Part shown: in pieces, positions 15,374 through 24,175 of the stretch
Numbering within the stretch: position 1 is the stretch's first letter
Layout: each line of letters starts with the position of its first letter
Assembly: GCA_945869955.1 (NCBI GenBank)
Contig: CAMBQP010000017.1
Coordinates: 1 to 44,189, forward strand
Direction: 5' to 3'
Length of the DNA: 44,189 bases
Origin: Schlesneria paludicola DSM 18645
GTDB lineage: Bacteria > Planctomycetota > Planctomycetia > Planctomycetales > Planctomycetaceae
The notes under the pieces: generated by a model
The model's database searches: none
The model's input: the letters and a program-made list of their open reading frames with translations, nothing else
What the model was told of the DNA's origin: nothing
Made by a program: the position numbers and the translations under genes

Positions 15374-17245
15374 ATGACTGACATCACACCGGAATTGATC
15401 GCGCAAATCGCCACGCGACTGCTGAATACGACCCCTCAGGCAACCCCGCAATCGACCTCTCAGGCGATGACGGCGCCGGTCTCAACCGCTTCGCACCCCT
15501 TTGTTTCGGTCAGCGATCCCGGTATGTCGCTGACCGATGCCGTCTCGGCTGGCCAGACCATCTCGAACCCCATCCCCATGCCGCTGTCTGCTGCGCGGGC
15601 GACCGAGGGATTTCCGTTGCTGGGCCAAGGAGTCCCTTTGCCACAGCGCCCCCCGCTCGGATTCCATCACTTTGGGGAAAACGTGGCTGTGAATCCCGAG
15701 TCCAATTCCTTCCCAATCGGGCACTCGGGTATCAATCACGCTGCGGTCGATCCCTTTGCCGCCGGTCACCATGCAGTCGGTCACCATGCAGTCGGTCACA
15801 ATGCAGTCGGTCAAACCGGAGTCAATCCTTCCGGCTTCGATCATTCCGGTAGCATGAATCGTTACCCTGCAGACATTTCGATCGAGGGGTTACGGAATTT
15901 CGTCGCACAGATTCGCAACCCCACGGCCGAAACCGAGCAGGGTTTTTGCCCCGGTCCCCCCGGTATCGGACAGTTGCGGCAGGCCCTCGCGGCTCGGCAG
16001 ACGCCCGCCAACATTCGGGCTGGGGGTTCGCGCCCGCTGGATATTCCTTCAATCCGCCGTGATTTTCCTGCCTTGAATCAACGGGTCCATGTGAAACCGC
16101 TGGTCTGGTTCGACAACGCGGCAACCACACACAAACCGCAATCGGTGATTGATGCGATTTCGCACTATTACGCGCACGACAATTCCAACATTCACCGGGC
16201 AGCGCATACGCTGGCGGCCCGTTCCACGGATGCCTTCGAGGCGGTTCGAGAGAAAGTCCAACGATTTCTGGGGGCGGCGACCAAAGAAGAAATCCTGTTT
16301 GTTCGCGGCACCACGGAAGGGGTCAATCTGGTCTCACAGACCTACGGCCGCAAGTTTCTGCAGTCAGGGGATGAAATTCTGCTTTCGATGCTCGAACATC
16401 ATGCCAATATTGTTCCCTGGCAAATGGTGGCCCAAGAGAAGGGGGCCCACATTCGCGTGATTCCCGTCAATGATCGCGGTGAAGTCATGCTCGAAGAATA
16501 TCAGCGACTGCTGGGACCTCGGACAAAGCTTGTCGCACTCACCCAAGCGTCAAACAGTTTGGGAACGATCTTGCCGGTCGCGGAAATGACGCAGATGGCC
16601 AAGCGTTACGGGGCGCGGGTTTTGATCGATGGAGCCCAGTCGGTTTCACATCTTCCCGTGAATGTGCAAGACATTGGATGTGACTTTTTTGTCTTTTCCG
16701 GGCACAAGATTTTCGGCCCCAACGGGATTGGTGTCGTCTACGTACGCAGCGAGTTGCAGGAGATCATGCCCCCCTGGCAAGGGGGCGGGAACATGATCAA
16801 GAGCGTGACCTTTGAAGAAACCACCTACGCGGATCCACCCAACAAGTTTGAAGCGGGGACCCCCAACATCGCGGATACTGTTGGGCTCGGTGCTGCGTTG
16901 GACTATGTACAGCAACTCGGCTTACGCAACATTGGCAGGTACGAGCATGAGTTGCTCGAGTACGCGACCGAGCGATTATTACCGATCAAGGGGCTGCGGC
17001 TGATTGGGCAGGCGCGGGACAAGGTCAGCGTCATCTCGTTCGTCTTGAAAGATCGACGTACCGAAGAGATTGGCAAGCGATTGGACCTGGAAGGAATTGC
17101 GGTACGAGCGGGTCATCATTGTGCGCAGCCATCGCTGCGCCGTTATGGAGTCGAATCGACGGTGCGACCTTCATTTGCCTTTTACAACACCAAAAGCGAA
17201 ATCGATCATTTGGTCAGCGTTGTACAAAGCTTCCAGTCTCGGTGA
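15374..17245 (+). CDS. SufS-like cysteine desulfurase, predicted encapsulin cargo
   Basis: A type II (SufS/CsdA-like) cysteine desulfurase of 623 residues: a PLP enzyme that removes sulfur from L-cysteine, leaving alanine and an enzyme persulfide. The catalytic domain begins near residue 223 (DIPSIRRDFPALN) and holds FDNAATTHKP, NIHRAAHTLA, LEHHANIVPWQ, Lys445 of FSGHKIFGPNG (PLP) and Cys583 of RAGHHCAQP (persulfide). Ahead of it are 222 residues of Pro/Ala/Ser/Gln-rich low-complexity sequence with short helical islands (ELIAQIATRLL, IEGLRNFVAQI, IGQLRQALAAR) and a GHHAV repeat. In family 2 encapsulin systems a long disordered N-terminal extension of the desulfurase is known to drive loading into the shell. 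AAGG precedes the ATG, 53 bases after shell copy 2. Confidence 0.93.
   Translation: MTDITPELIAQIATRLLNTTPQATPQSTSQAMTAPVSTASHPFVSVSDPGMSLTDAVSAGQTISNPIPMPLSAARATEGFPLLGQGVPLPQRPPLGFHHFGENVAVNPESNSFPIGHSGINHAAVDPFAAGHHAVGHHAVGHNAVGQTGVNPSGFDHSGSMNRYPADISIEGLRNFVAQIRNPTAETEQGFCPGPPGIGQLRQALAARQTPANIRAGGSRPLDIPSIRRDFPALNQRVHVKPLVWFDNAATTHKPQSVIDAISHYYAHDNSNIHRAAHTLAARSTDAFEAVREKVQRFLGAATKEEILFVRGTTEGVNLVSQTYGRKFLQSGDEILLSMLEHHANIVPWQMVAQEKGAHIRVIPVNDRGEVMLEEYQRLLGPRTKLVALTQASNSLGTILPVAEMTQMAKRYGARVLIDGAQSVSHLPVNVQDIGCDFFVFSGHKIFGPNGIGVVYVRSELQEIMPPWQGGGNMIKSVTFEETTYADPPNKFEAGTPNIADTVGLGAALDYVQQLGLRNIGRYEHELLEYATERLLPIKGLRLIGQARDKVSVISFVLKDRRTEEIGKRLDLEGIAVRAGHHCAQPSLRRYGVESTVRPSFAFYNTKSEIDHLVSVVQSFQSR
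15764..15808 (+). repeat. In-frame 15-base tandem repeat in the desulfurase extension
   Basis: Three head-to-tail 15-base units at 15764, 15779 and 15794; the first two are identical and the third differs by one base. A degenerate fourth follows at 15809. They encode GHHAV, GHHAV, GHNAV and then GQTGV (residues 131-150). Being a multiple of three, unit gain or loss would keep the frame. Confidence 0.9.
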
Positions 17246-17679
17246 CGATTGCCCCCCGCAGGGAGGTTTACCGCTTCACCCAACGAGTCACTTTTAACAG
17301 GTGCGAATTTTTTCAGTTCAACCGCACCAGTAGGATTAATCGCTTTAATCCAACACGATTGACCAGCCCTCTCTATCCGCAGCCATCAACGCTGAGGCGA
17401 TTACTTTTCCGACAATTATCGGGCGAGGTCGTTGCGGAAACTTGATATTTATGGTTATACCAGAGGTCGTGTTCAAAGACTGATAGCCTGCATCATCTCG
17501 ATGAGGAATTCCAATCCGCGTTCAGCGTTGCGTTCGCAGTGTGGATTCGTGATTTTGGTTCGAGATTGATTCCATGGGATTGATTGTGTTTTGCGTAGAA
17601 CGATCTATCGGGGAGCAATACACGCAAATTGCCAGTCAGATTTCCGTTTTCTTCGTTCATCAAGTTGAGTACGATTTTC
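17246..17679. other. Intergenic region downstream of the cysteine desulfurase gene
   Basis: About 430 bases without a gene. Two hairpins stand close together: GGTGCG (17300-17305) with CGCACC (17323-17328), and a perfect 7-base stem GGATTAA (17333-17339) with TTAATCC (17345-17351). Neither has a T-run, so they are not classical terminators but may mark the operon end or a processed 3' end. Promoter signals for the next gene were not identified. Confidence 0.45.
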
Positions 17680-19632
17680 ATGCGATTAATTGGCCCAAGA
17701 CTGGGTAACAACAGAGTTCTCGTCCTCTGTTTCAGCGTGATGTTATCAGGGTGTTCTCACGAACAGACGGTGGAAATTGATCAAATCCGGTATCAGGCGC
17801 CACGCTCAGATTTCTTGCAAGATATCATCGACGATGAGTTTGACTTACAGAACGTTCCGGAATTTGTTCCTGAGCGCGTGGCGTCCCATCCGGTGCATGG
17901 GTCAAATATTAACTTCAGTGGGACTCTTTTTAGTCTGGATATCGAACTGTTAAAGCCCGACATCGACCTGAACATCATCGGCTTTCACAAAAATTATCGC
18001 GACGCATTACAGAGTGTGCAGTCGAATGGTATCCCGGTTTTGCCGTCGGTCAATCTGATTGATGAGAAGTCCCGGCAATTTGATGAGCGATTGTACGCGG
18101 CTCTCGAACAGTACTGGTTCCTCGGGATTTCGGGTGGGTACGCAGGGGATCTGGATTGTCTTGTGCGATTTGCGAAAGCTGTTCCCCAAGACAGTCGGGC
18201 CGCCGCGTTTTTTTCGGTCGGATTGCAATTGGCAGGAGTCGAGTTCCACTCGACAAACCTCAATGCCGAGGTGGAATTCCGGCAGCGTTTTGAAGCCGAA
18301 TTGACGCAAACCAAACCGATTGGGTTCTATACCTGGAACGAGCAGTTGCAGAAATGTTATCGGGTGGGACGCTTTTTTCAGCTCGATTTCGAACTGAATA
18401 AAAACGACTGGATGCAGATCGTCATCCGTGCACTGAAGCAGGATCCCCAACTGTACGCAGACTATCAAAACGTCCTTGCACGACGTTCCCGGCTCAGTAA
18501 TCTCGCCACGCGATTGACGATTAAAGATTTGGTGGACAATCCGAGTGCCGCCGACTTATTGCGAATTCGCCGCGAACGGAACCTGCAATCCACGTCGATT
18601 TCGCTATTCCCGCCCGTGGTGAGTCGTGAATCGGAATTGGCTCGACGACTACTCGCCAATGACTTTTCGACTCAGGTCAACCTGATCCGGGAACTGGTGA
18701 AAGCCATTCGGAGTGGCAAGGTTGATCTGAATCCGAATGCAAAAAGTGGCTGGTTTGATTATCAGGTTTTTGCGACCGAGACACTACTTTTCCCCGACAA
18801 AGCGGTCGAATCAAGGCATCTGTTGCGCACGGCAAACTACAAACGGCGAAGCCTTGAAACGTATCAAGCCTCGATCACCAAACGGAAAGAAACCCAATTG
18901 CTGCGGAAAGAACTGGCGGCTAGGGAGGTCTCTTTACCGCAGGATCCGCCACCAACCTTTGCACCACAATTTCGTATTGAACCCGCTCCCACTTATTTTT
19001 TGCGAATGGCTCGCTCGTACCAATTTCTGGGACAAGTTTTGCGCGAGTTGGTTGATGAATCGACTCTGCCTCAGCTCGCCGGACTCTCTGAACAGGGGCT
19101 CCGCAGTCAGCCCTTACTGGTCGAGCTTCAACAGATCCAACAGCTGTTTTACGGTTGTTATGCAATTTCGGCCGAGGACATCGGGCTGGAACTGCAGGTC
19201 ACCGATGAAGAGCGAGCGGAACTGGTCACGAGCCGCAATTTTGCCGAAACCTGGTTGGCCGATTTGAATCATGATCCTGATATGGCTGTTGATACGCGTG
19301 TCATCGTTCCCGTCAGGATTGATTTGAAGCAGGGTTCCGTTGCCAATTGGGCAACTCTGGGAATCCGTTTCTGCCGATTAAAAGTTCGCTATGAGTCAGC
19401 GGCCGCGCCGAGAATCCAGGACCCGCACACCGGCGAATGGAACATGATACCCTCCGAGCAATTGGACGAGGCAACCTATCTGCTACCGGTGGAGCAATGG
19501 GCCTCGGTCGAACTTTCGGCGAATCAAGTCTTCAACCGGACCGAGTTTCAACAGCGGTGTGACGAGGCTTTCAGCCGCGAAGACATCCTCAAGCGAATAC
19601 AAAGCAAAATCGCTCCCGTACAAAAACCGTGA
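17680..19632 (+). CDS. Large lipoprotein of unknown function
   Basis: A predicted lipoprotein of 650 residues. ATG at 17680 is chosen over 17629 because it puts the signal peptide at the N-terminus: basic start, hydrophobic VLVLCFSVML, lipobox LSGC with Cys25. The mature protein is mostly charged and helical with no transmembrane segment and no motif I can assign. It has Arg/Leu-rich stretches around 260-420 and a more beta-like C-terminal third (DTRVIVPVRIDLKQG). It should sit on the periplasmic side, tethered to a membrane. The downstream DUF2339/DUF3999 pair is 414 bases away, so shared transcription is not evident. Intact open reading frame length argues that the gene is real. Confidence 0.7.
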   Translation: MRLIGPRLGNNRVLVLCFSVMLSGCSHEQTVEIDQIRYQAPRSDFLQDIIDDEFDLQNVPEFVPERVASHPVHGSNINFSGTLFSLDIELLKPDIDLNIIGFHKNYRDALQSVQSNGIPVLPSVNLIDEKSRQFDERLYAALEQYWFLGISGGYAGDLDCLVRFAKAVPQDSRAAAFFSVGLQLAGVEFHSTNLNAEVEFRQRFEAELTQTKPIGFYTWNEQLQKCYRVGRFFQLDFELNKNDWMQIVIRALKQDPQLYADYQNVLARRSRLSNLATRLTIKDLVDNPSAADLLRIRRERNLQSTSISLFPPVVSRESELARRLLANDFSTQVNLIRELVKAIRSGKVDLNPNAKSGWFDYQVFATETLLFPDKAVESRHLLRTANYKRRSLETYQASITKRKETQLLRKELAAREVSLPQDPPPTFAPQFRIEPAPTYFLRMARSYQFLGQVLRELVDESTLPQLAGLSEQGLRSQPLLVELQQIQQLFYGCYAISAEDIGLELQVTDEERAELVTSRNFAETWLADLNHDPDMAVDTRVIVPVRIDLKQGSVANWATLGIRFCRLKVRYESAAAPRIQDPHTGEWNMIPSEQLDEATYLLPVEQWASVELSANQVFNRTEFQQRCDEAFSREDILKRIQSKIAPVQKP

Positions 19633-20046
19633 TCCGTTGCGAATGCGATCGATTTTGCACGTGGTGATTCAAACAGAATCTCACCCTGAACAACGGCTTT
19701 GCAGGAAAACACGAAGAGTCGCAACCCGGATTAAATCAAATAATTTTATTTTTTTTATTTAATTTATATTTTATTTTCAGTCAACCTCTTCGAACTCTCA
19801 CCGTATTCCCCCTTGCGATCGTCCAGAGAACTTGCCATCTTATTTTTGTCATGATTGGCGGAAGAGGCCACGGATTTCGCTGCGATTCACCGCTTCGCAC
19901 GATGCCGTTTTCTCGACATCCGATTGCCGTGAATGGAACTTTACTCGTTCAGAAAACATGGTCACACACTGTTTGGGTTCTGCGGAATTTGCTGTAACCC
20001 AGTATGATCAATGGTTTGGTATCCCCACGTCAAAGGCGGATCGATC
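19633..20046. other. AT-rich intergenic region
   Basis: About 410 bases. Around 19736-19785 the sequence is almost only A and T, with ATTAAAT (19730-19736) facing ATTTAAT (19757-19763), which is too weak to call a terminator. The frame at 19832-20083 has no family resemblance. The ATG of the next gene at 20047 has AAAGG about a dozen bases upstream. Confidence 0.4.
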
Positions 20047-22611
20047 ATGGAATGGCTTTCTGTCGCAATCGGCCTGTTATTGATCGTGTTTGGAGTCCCG
20101 ATTTATGGAATCGTGCTGCTGAATCAGCTGCTGCAACAACAGAAAGAGCATTTCGAGAAATTGCAACGCGACCTGAGCTCGCTCAGAAAACAATTACAAA
20201 AACAGGATGCGACAGAAAACGCGGCTCACAAAATCACGCCGCCGACGGCTTCCCCCGTTGCTGAGCCTGCGATCACTCGGAAAGCGCCCGCAACAGAGAT
20301 TCCATGGGCGGTTCCCGACGAGGATCGAGCCACTTGGGATCGCACTCTCGAAAAAAACCAAGACCAGATCTCGGTTGCTCCGCTCCAAATCAAGACTCTA
20401 CCGAAACCGACTACCACCGGGTCGCTGATGGAACAACTTGGTCATCATTTGCCCGACACCCCTTCCGCTTTACCGGTTTCGGGAGCGCCACGAGCACCCG
20501 GCAAGTTCGAAACCTCTGCGAAAGAGTCGCTCGGAAAAATCTGGAACTGGATTATTGTAGGTGAAGAGCAGATGCCGGCGGGGGTGTCGATGGAATACGC
20601 GATGGCCAGCCAATGGTTGTTGCGGTTAGGGATTCTGATCCTGGTGATCGGCGTCGGCTTTTTTCTGAAATATTCGTTCGATAACGATCTGATTAAACCA
20701 ATTGGTCGTGTCGCCATCGCTGCGGTAGCGGGTTTAGGCCTGTTAACGATTGGGGTCCGATTGTTGGGCCATCGATACCATCTCTTCGGGCAGGGTTTGA
20801 TGGGGGGAGGTTTGGCAATGCTGTATTTCAGCGTCTATGCCGCCAATCACTTTTATCAATTGATTGATGATGTCCCTTCGTTTGTGCTCATGGGACTCAT
20901 CACGGTGCTGGCGGGTGGAATTTCGGTTCAATTCAATTCCATGCTGGTGGCGGTGCTGGGAATTCTCGGGGGTTACGGTACCCCCTTGATGCTGTCGACC
21001 GGAGCGGTCGACTTTGTCAGTCTTTATGCTTATCTGCTGCTACTGGGGGTTGGCGTCCTGATGGTCTGTTACTGGAAAAACTGGCCACTGGTGAACCTGC
21101 TGAGCTTTGTCTGTACCTACAGTCTGTTTTTCACCACGATGCAGCAATATGAAGTGAGTCAATTCTGGAATGTGATGCCGTTTCTGATTTCCTTTTTTGT
21201 GCTGTTTTCCGCGATGATCATTCTCCACAAACTCGTCAATAAAGCCCCTTCCCACCTGCTGGATCTCGCCGCGTTAATCCTCAATTCCGTCATCTTCTTT
21301 AGCGTGAGCTACCAACTTGTCACACAGGCTTACGGCAAGGAATGGGTCGCGGCGGTGACATTAGGGCTGGCGCTATTTTTCTCGATTCACGTTTATTCGT
21401 TCCTGGCCAAAAAGTTGGTCGATCGGGAACTGTTAGTCAGTTTCCTGGGATTGGCTTCGTTCTTCGTGATCGTCACCGTGCCGCTTGTGCTCTCGTCACA
21501 ATGGATCACCGTCAGTTGGGCGCTTCTCGCCCTCGTGCTGCTCTGGATTGCCAAACAACTTGGCAGTCGGACTCTCAAGTATGTCAGCTTTCTCCTCTAC
21601 GCGATTGTTCTGTTTCGGTTTGCGGTGATTGATCTCCCAAACCAGTTCGCCACGGCTCTTGAGGCAGAGACGTTGTGGTCGGCATACTGGCCGAAAATGA
21701 TCGAGCGATTTGTCATTTTCGGTGTCCCGGTTCTCTCGCTCGGGGCCGCCCATTGGCTATCCGAAAGCGTTGAGAGTTCGTCAACTGCGGGTGTGAGTCC
21801 CGAGAACGATCTACCCGAAATCGCTCCGGGTGATTGGGCACCGCGCGCTTTGTTGGGGATTGGTGTCGGGATGCTGGCGCTATACCTGCACCTTGAGCTC
21901 AATCGCTCGATCGGATTTGCGTATCCGTTGCTGCGACTGCCGTCGCTCACCTGCTTATGGCTCGTGATTTGTGGTTTGCTACTCTGGGAGGCACTGGTCC
22001 GGCAGAGTCGCAATCTGCTGGCGGTGGTGACACTCGGATTAACGGCGGTGCTGCTCAAGCTGTTTTTCTGGGATCTCCCCGCATGGTCTTTGACAAATCA
22101 ACTGCTCTATCCCGGTGAATACTCGTTCCACCACGCCACGTTCCGATTACTCGACTTCGGATCGGTGATTGCGTTTTTGGGATTGGCCTCTGCGATGGTG
22201 GCGGGTAAACCGCGTGACAAGGATGTCGCGGCGATCTTCGCGGTCAGCAGTATGGGAGTGCTCTTCGTGTTTTTGACCCTGGAAACCAATTCACTGCTGT
22301 CGACATTCTTGAGGGAGATGCGCGCAGGAGGTGTCTCGATTCTCTGGTCGGTCTTCGCGTTTTGTTGGCTGCTGCAAGGGATCTGGCGCGATTTTCGTCC
22401 GCTCCGATTTGCAGGCTTGATTTTATTTGCCATCGTGATTGTGAAAGTCTTTTTCAGCGATCTGGCGAAACTCGACTCGTTCTGGCGGATTATCGCCTTC
22501 CTCGTGCTTGGCATGATGGTGATCGCGGGGTCCTTCATTTATCTGAAGTACCAGGAAACGTTCACCATTCAGCCAAATAAGCCAAAAGAATCTGCTGTGG
22601 AGACAAACTGA
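20047..22611 (+). CDS. DUF2339 polytopic membrane protein
   Basis: An 854-residue integral membrane protein. ATG at 20047 directly opens on an N-terminal membrane segment ([22 protein letters not shown]), followed by a short coiled coil ([24 protein letters not shown]), a Pro/Thr-rich soluble linker to about residue 170, and a DUF2339 body with more than twenty closely packed hydrophobic segments. Recognisable parts are [56 protein letters not shown] and [13 protein letters not shown]. The function of DUF2339 is not established; transport or envelope roles are guesses. Its TGA overlaps the ATG of the DUF3999 gene by one base, so the two products probably act together. Confidence 0.88.
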   Translation: MEWLSVAIGLLLIVFGVPIYGIVLLNQLLQQQKEHFEKLQRDLSSLRKQLQKQDATENAAHKITPPTASPVAEPAITRKAPATEIPWAVPDEDRATWDRTLEKNQDQISVAPLQIKTLPKPTTTGSLMEQLGHHLPDTPSALPVSGAPRAPGKFETSAKESLGKIWNWIIVGEEQMPAGVSMEYAMASQWLLRLGILILVIGVGFFLKYSFDNDLIKPIGRVAIAAVAGLGLLTIGVRLLGHRYHLFGQGLMGGGLAMLYFSVYAANHFYQLIDDVPSFVLMGLITVLAGGISVQFNSMLVAVLGILGGYGTPLMLSTGAVDFVSLYAYLLLLGVGVLMVCYWKNWPLVNLLSFVCTYSLFFTTMQQYEVSQFWNVMPFLISFFVLFSAMIILHKLVNKAPSHLLDLAALILNSVIFFSVSYQLVTQAYGKEWVAAVTLGLALFFSIHVYSFLAKKLVDRELLVSFLGLASFFVIVTVPLVLSSQWITVSWALLALVLLWIAKQLGSRTLKYVSFLLYAIVLFRFAVIDLPNQFATALEAETLWSAYWPKMIERFVIFGVPVLSLGAAHWLSESVESSSTAGVSPENDLPEIAPGDWAPRALLGIGVGMLALYLHLELNRSIGFAYPLLRLPSLTCLWLVICGLLLWEALVRQSRNLLAVVTLGLTAVLLKLFFWDLPAWSLTNQLLYPGEYSFHHATFRLLDFGSVIAFLGLASAMVAGKPRDKDVAAIFAVSSMGVLFVFLTLETNSLLSTFLREMRAGGVSILWSVFAFCWLLQGIWRDFRPLRFAGLILFAIVIVKVFFSDLAKLDSFWRIIAFLVLGMMVIAGSFIYLKYQETFTIQPNKPKESAVETN

Positions 22612-24116
22612 TGCCATTTTCGGAGAGTCATCGCGTCCCGGCGGGGGTATTCGATTCGTTTGTGCCGCCGCAATCTGCTGCGACAGTGTTGATTCAAGCG
22701 GTTCAACATTTGCATCCACAGACGATTCCAGGCCATCCCGTTTGGTGTTGGTTGACAGTCTTGTTGACAGTGCTTGCCCCAATCTCTGTCCTGGGAGCAG
22801 AAGTTCCGATCTATCAGTGGCAACGTGAGCTCGATCTTCCGGACCTCATGGCCACGACTTGCGTGGCCGTGCCGCTGGACTCGCACTTCTTCGAATTCAC
22901 TCGGGATGGTCATCCTGATGTACGGCTGCATGATGATCAGGGTTTACCGATTGGATTTTTGATTCAATCCATCCGTCAGGCGAAAACGCATTCCCTGCGC
23001 AGTTACTGGACTGCAGAGCAAACTGCTGCGAAAGTGGATTCCCGGATTGGACTACAACTCGAATTCACGCTGCGGGAAAAGGAACCGACGCCTCAAGGGA
23101 TTCGAATCATCACCCCGCTGCATGACTTCGAGCATCAGGTGCGGCTCGAATCTTCGTCTGATGGAACCACTTGGAAAGCGGTCGGTTTCCCCGCCGTCAT
23201 CTTCGACTATTCGCGTCACGTCGATGCCCGGAACGATCTGGTACCGATCGTCGCTACGGCGGACCGGCAATTTCGCCTAACGATCGAAGCTATCACGGCC
23301 GAACAAGAGTCGCTGTTACTCGAACTGAATCGGAAGCTGAATGGTGGAGCCGAAATCGATCGGACTGAGCGAACAACCATCGCCCGTCGCCCGTTCCGCA
23401 TCGAGCGAATCGAGTTCTATCAGGATCAAACCCGGATTGAGGGGGGGCTCAACCAACTGAACGTTTACCCAATCAAAGAATTCCGCCAGACCGAAAACAC
23501 CAAGGATCATCAGACGATTCTGCTGTTCGGCTCTCAGCGTGAACCGATCAGCGAAGTGAAAATTCTGACCACTGCCGATAACTTCAGCCGATCCGCCACC
23601 ATGGAAGTCGAGCAGGTAGGGACGAATGACGAACCTCGTTGGAACAAGCTCGCCACGGGTGCATTGACCCGATTTTCGATCGGTCTCTTGCACAAAGAAG
23701 AACTGACACTGTTGGTCGGCGAAACCCGAGCGACTCGTTACCGCATCGTGATCGAGAACCGTGACAGCCCTCCGCTACCGATCACCGGAGTCGAAGTCTC
23801 TGGACCGGCGTACGAGTTAACGTTTCTGGCGGGCCCCAACGAGCGATTGCAGCTTGAATACGGTTCAGCCACGGCCTTGGCAGGACAATTTGATACGGCG
23901 GCACTTCAAGCAGTGTTGAGACTAGGTCAAGCTCCTGTGATTGCATCGCTGAAAACTCCGGTCGCCAACCCCCAAGCCCCCGCAGACGGGGGGCGCGGCT
24001 GGCGACCGTGGAACGACTCACGCGTCTTGCTCACTACGATCGTAGCCGCGACACTATTGCTGGGGTGGGGGCTGTTCCGTGCCAGCCAACAACTCCAGAG
24101 TCCCGGTCAACCATAG
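22611..24116 (+). CDS. DUF3999 domain-containing membrane-anchored protein
   Basis: A 501-residue protein placed by its overlap with the DUF2339 gene (TGATG). The hydrophobic export segment lies unusually far in (about 44-63, CWLTVLLTVLAPISVLGAEV), so either the first 40 residues are a long n-region or a later non-ATG start is used. The mature part is a large beta-rich periplasmic domain (QWQRELDLPDL, VRLHDDQGLPIGFLI, LTLLVGETRATRYRIVIENRD, GPAYELTFLAGPNERLQLEYG). A single C-terminal membrane segment follows (VLLTTIVAATLLLGWGLF, about 472-490) with a short cytoplasmic tail. DUF3999 proteins are commonly found beside DUF2339 proteins, as here. The biochemical role is unknown. Confidence 0.82.
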   Translation: MPFSESHRVPAGVFDSFVPPQSAATVLIQAVQHLHPQTIPGHPVWCWLTVLLTVLAPISVLGAEVPIYQWQRELDLPDLMATTCVAVPLDSHFFEFTRDGHPDVRLHDDQGLPIGFLIQSIRQAKTHSLRSYWTAEQTAAKVDSRIGLQLEFTLREKEPTPQGIRIITPLHDFEHQVRLESSSDGTTWKAVGFPAVIFDYSRHVDARNDLVPIVATADRQFRLTIEAITAEQESLLLELNRKLNGGAEIDRTERTTIARRPFRIERIEFYQDQTRIEGGLNQLNVYPIKEFRQTENTKDHQTILLFGSQREPISEVKILTTADNFSRSATMEVEQVGTNDEPRWNKLATGALTRFSIGLLHKEELTLLVGETRATRYRIVIENRDSPPLPITGVEVSGPAYELTFLAGPNERLQLEYGSATALAGQFDTAALQAVLRLGQAPVIASLKTPVANPQAPADGGRGWRPWNDSRVLLTTIVAATLLLGWGLFRASQQLQSPGQP

Positions 24117-24153
24117 GACTGCTCACAACCGCTGTTCGACTTACCGTGGTGAA

Positions 24154-24175
24154 TCAGTGGTCAATCAGTGGTCAA
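24154..24175. repeat. 11-base direct repeat spanning the tyrS stop
   Basis: TCAGTGGTCAA occurs twice in tandem (24154-24164 and 24165-24175). The TCA at 24165 is the complement of the tyrS stop codon, so the repeat duplicates the last codons of tyrS beyond its stop. It lies between the convergent DUF3999 and tyrS genes. Confidence 0.8.

Noticed and set aside
15764-15823. Short regular repeats as a CRISPR-like array
   Set aside because: Units are head-to-tail without spacers, in frame inside the desulfurase gene, and only 15 bases long.
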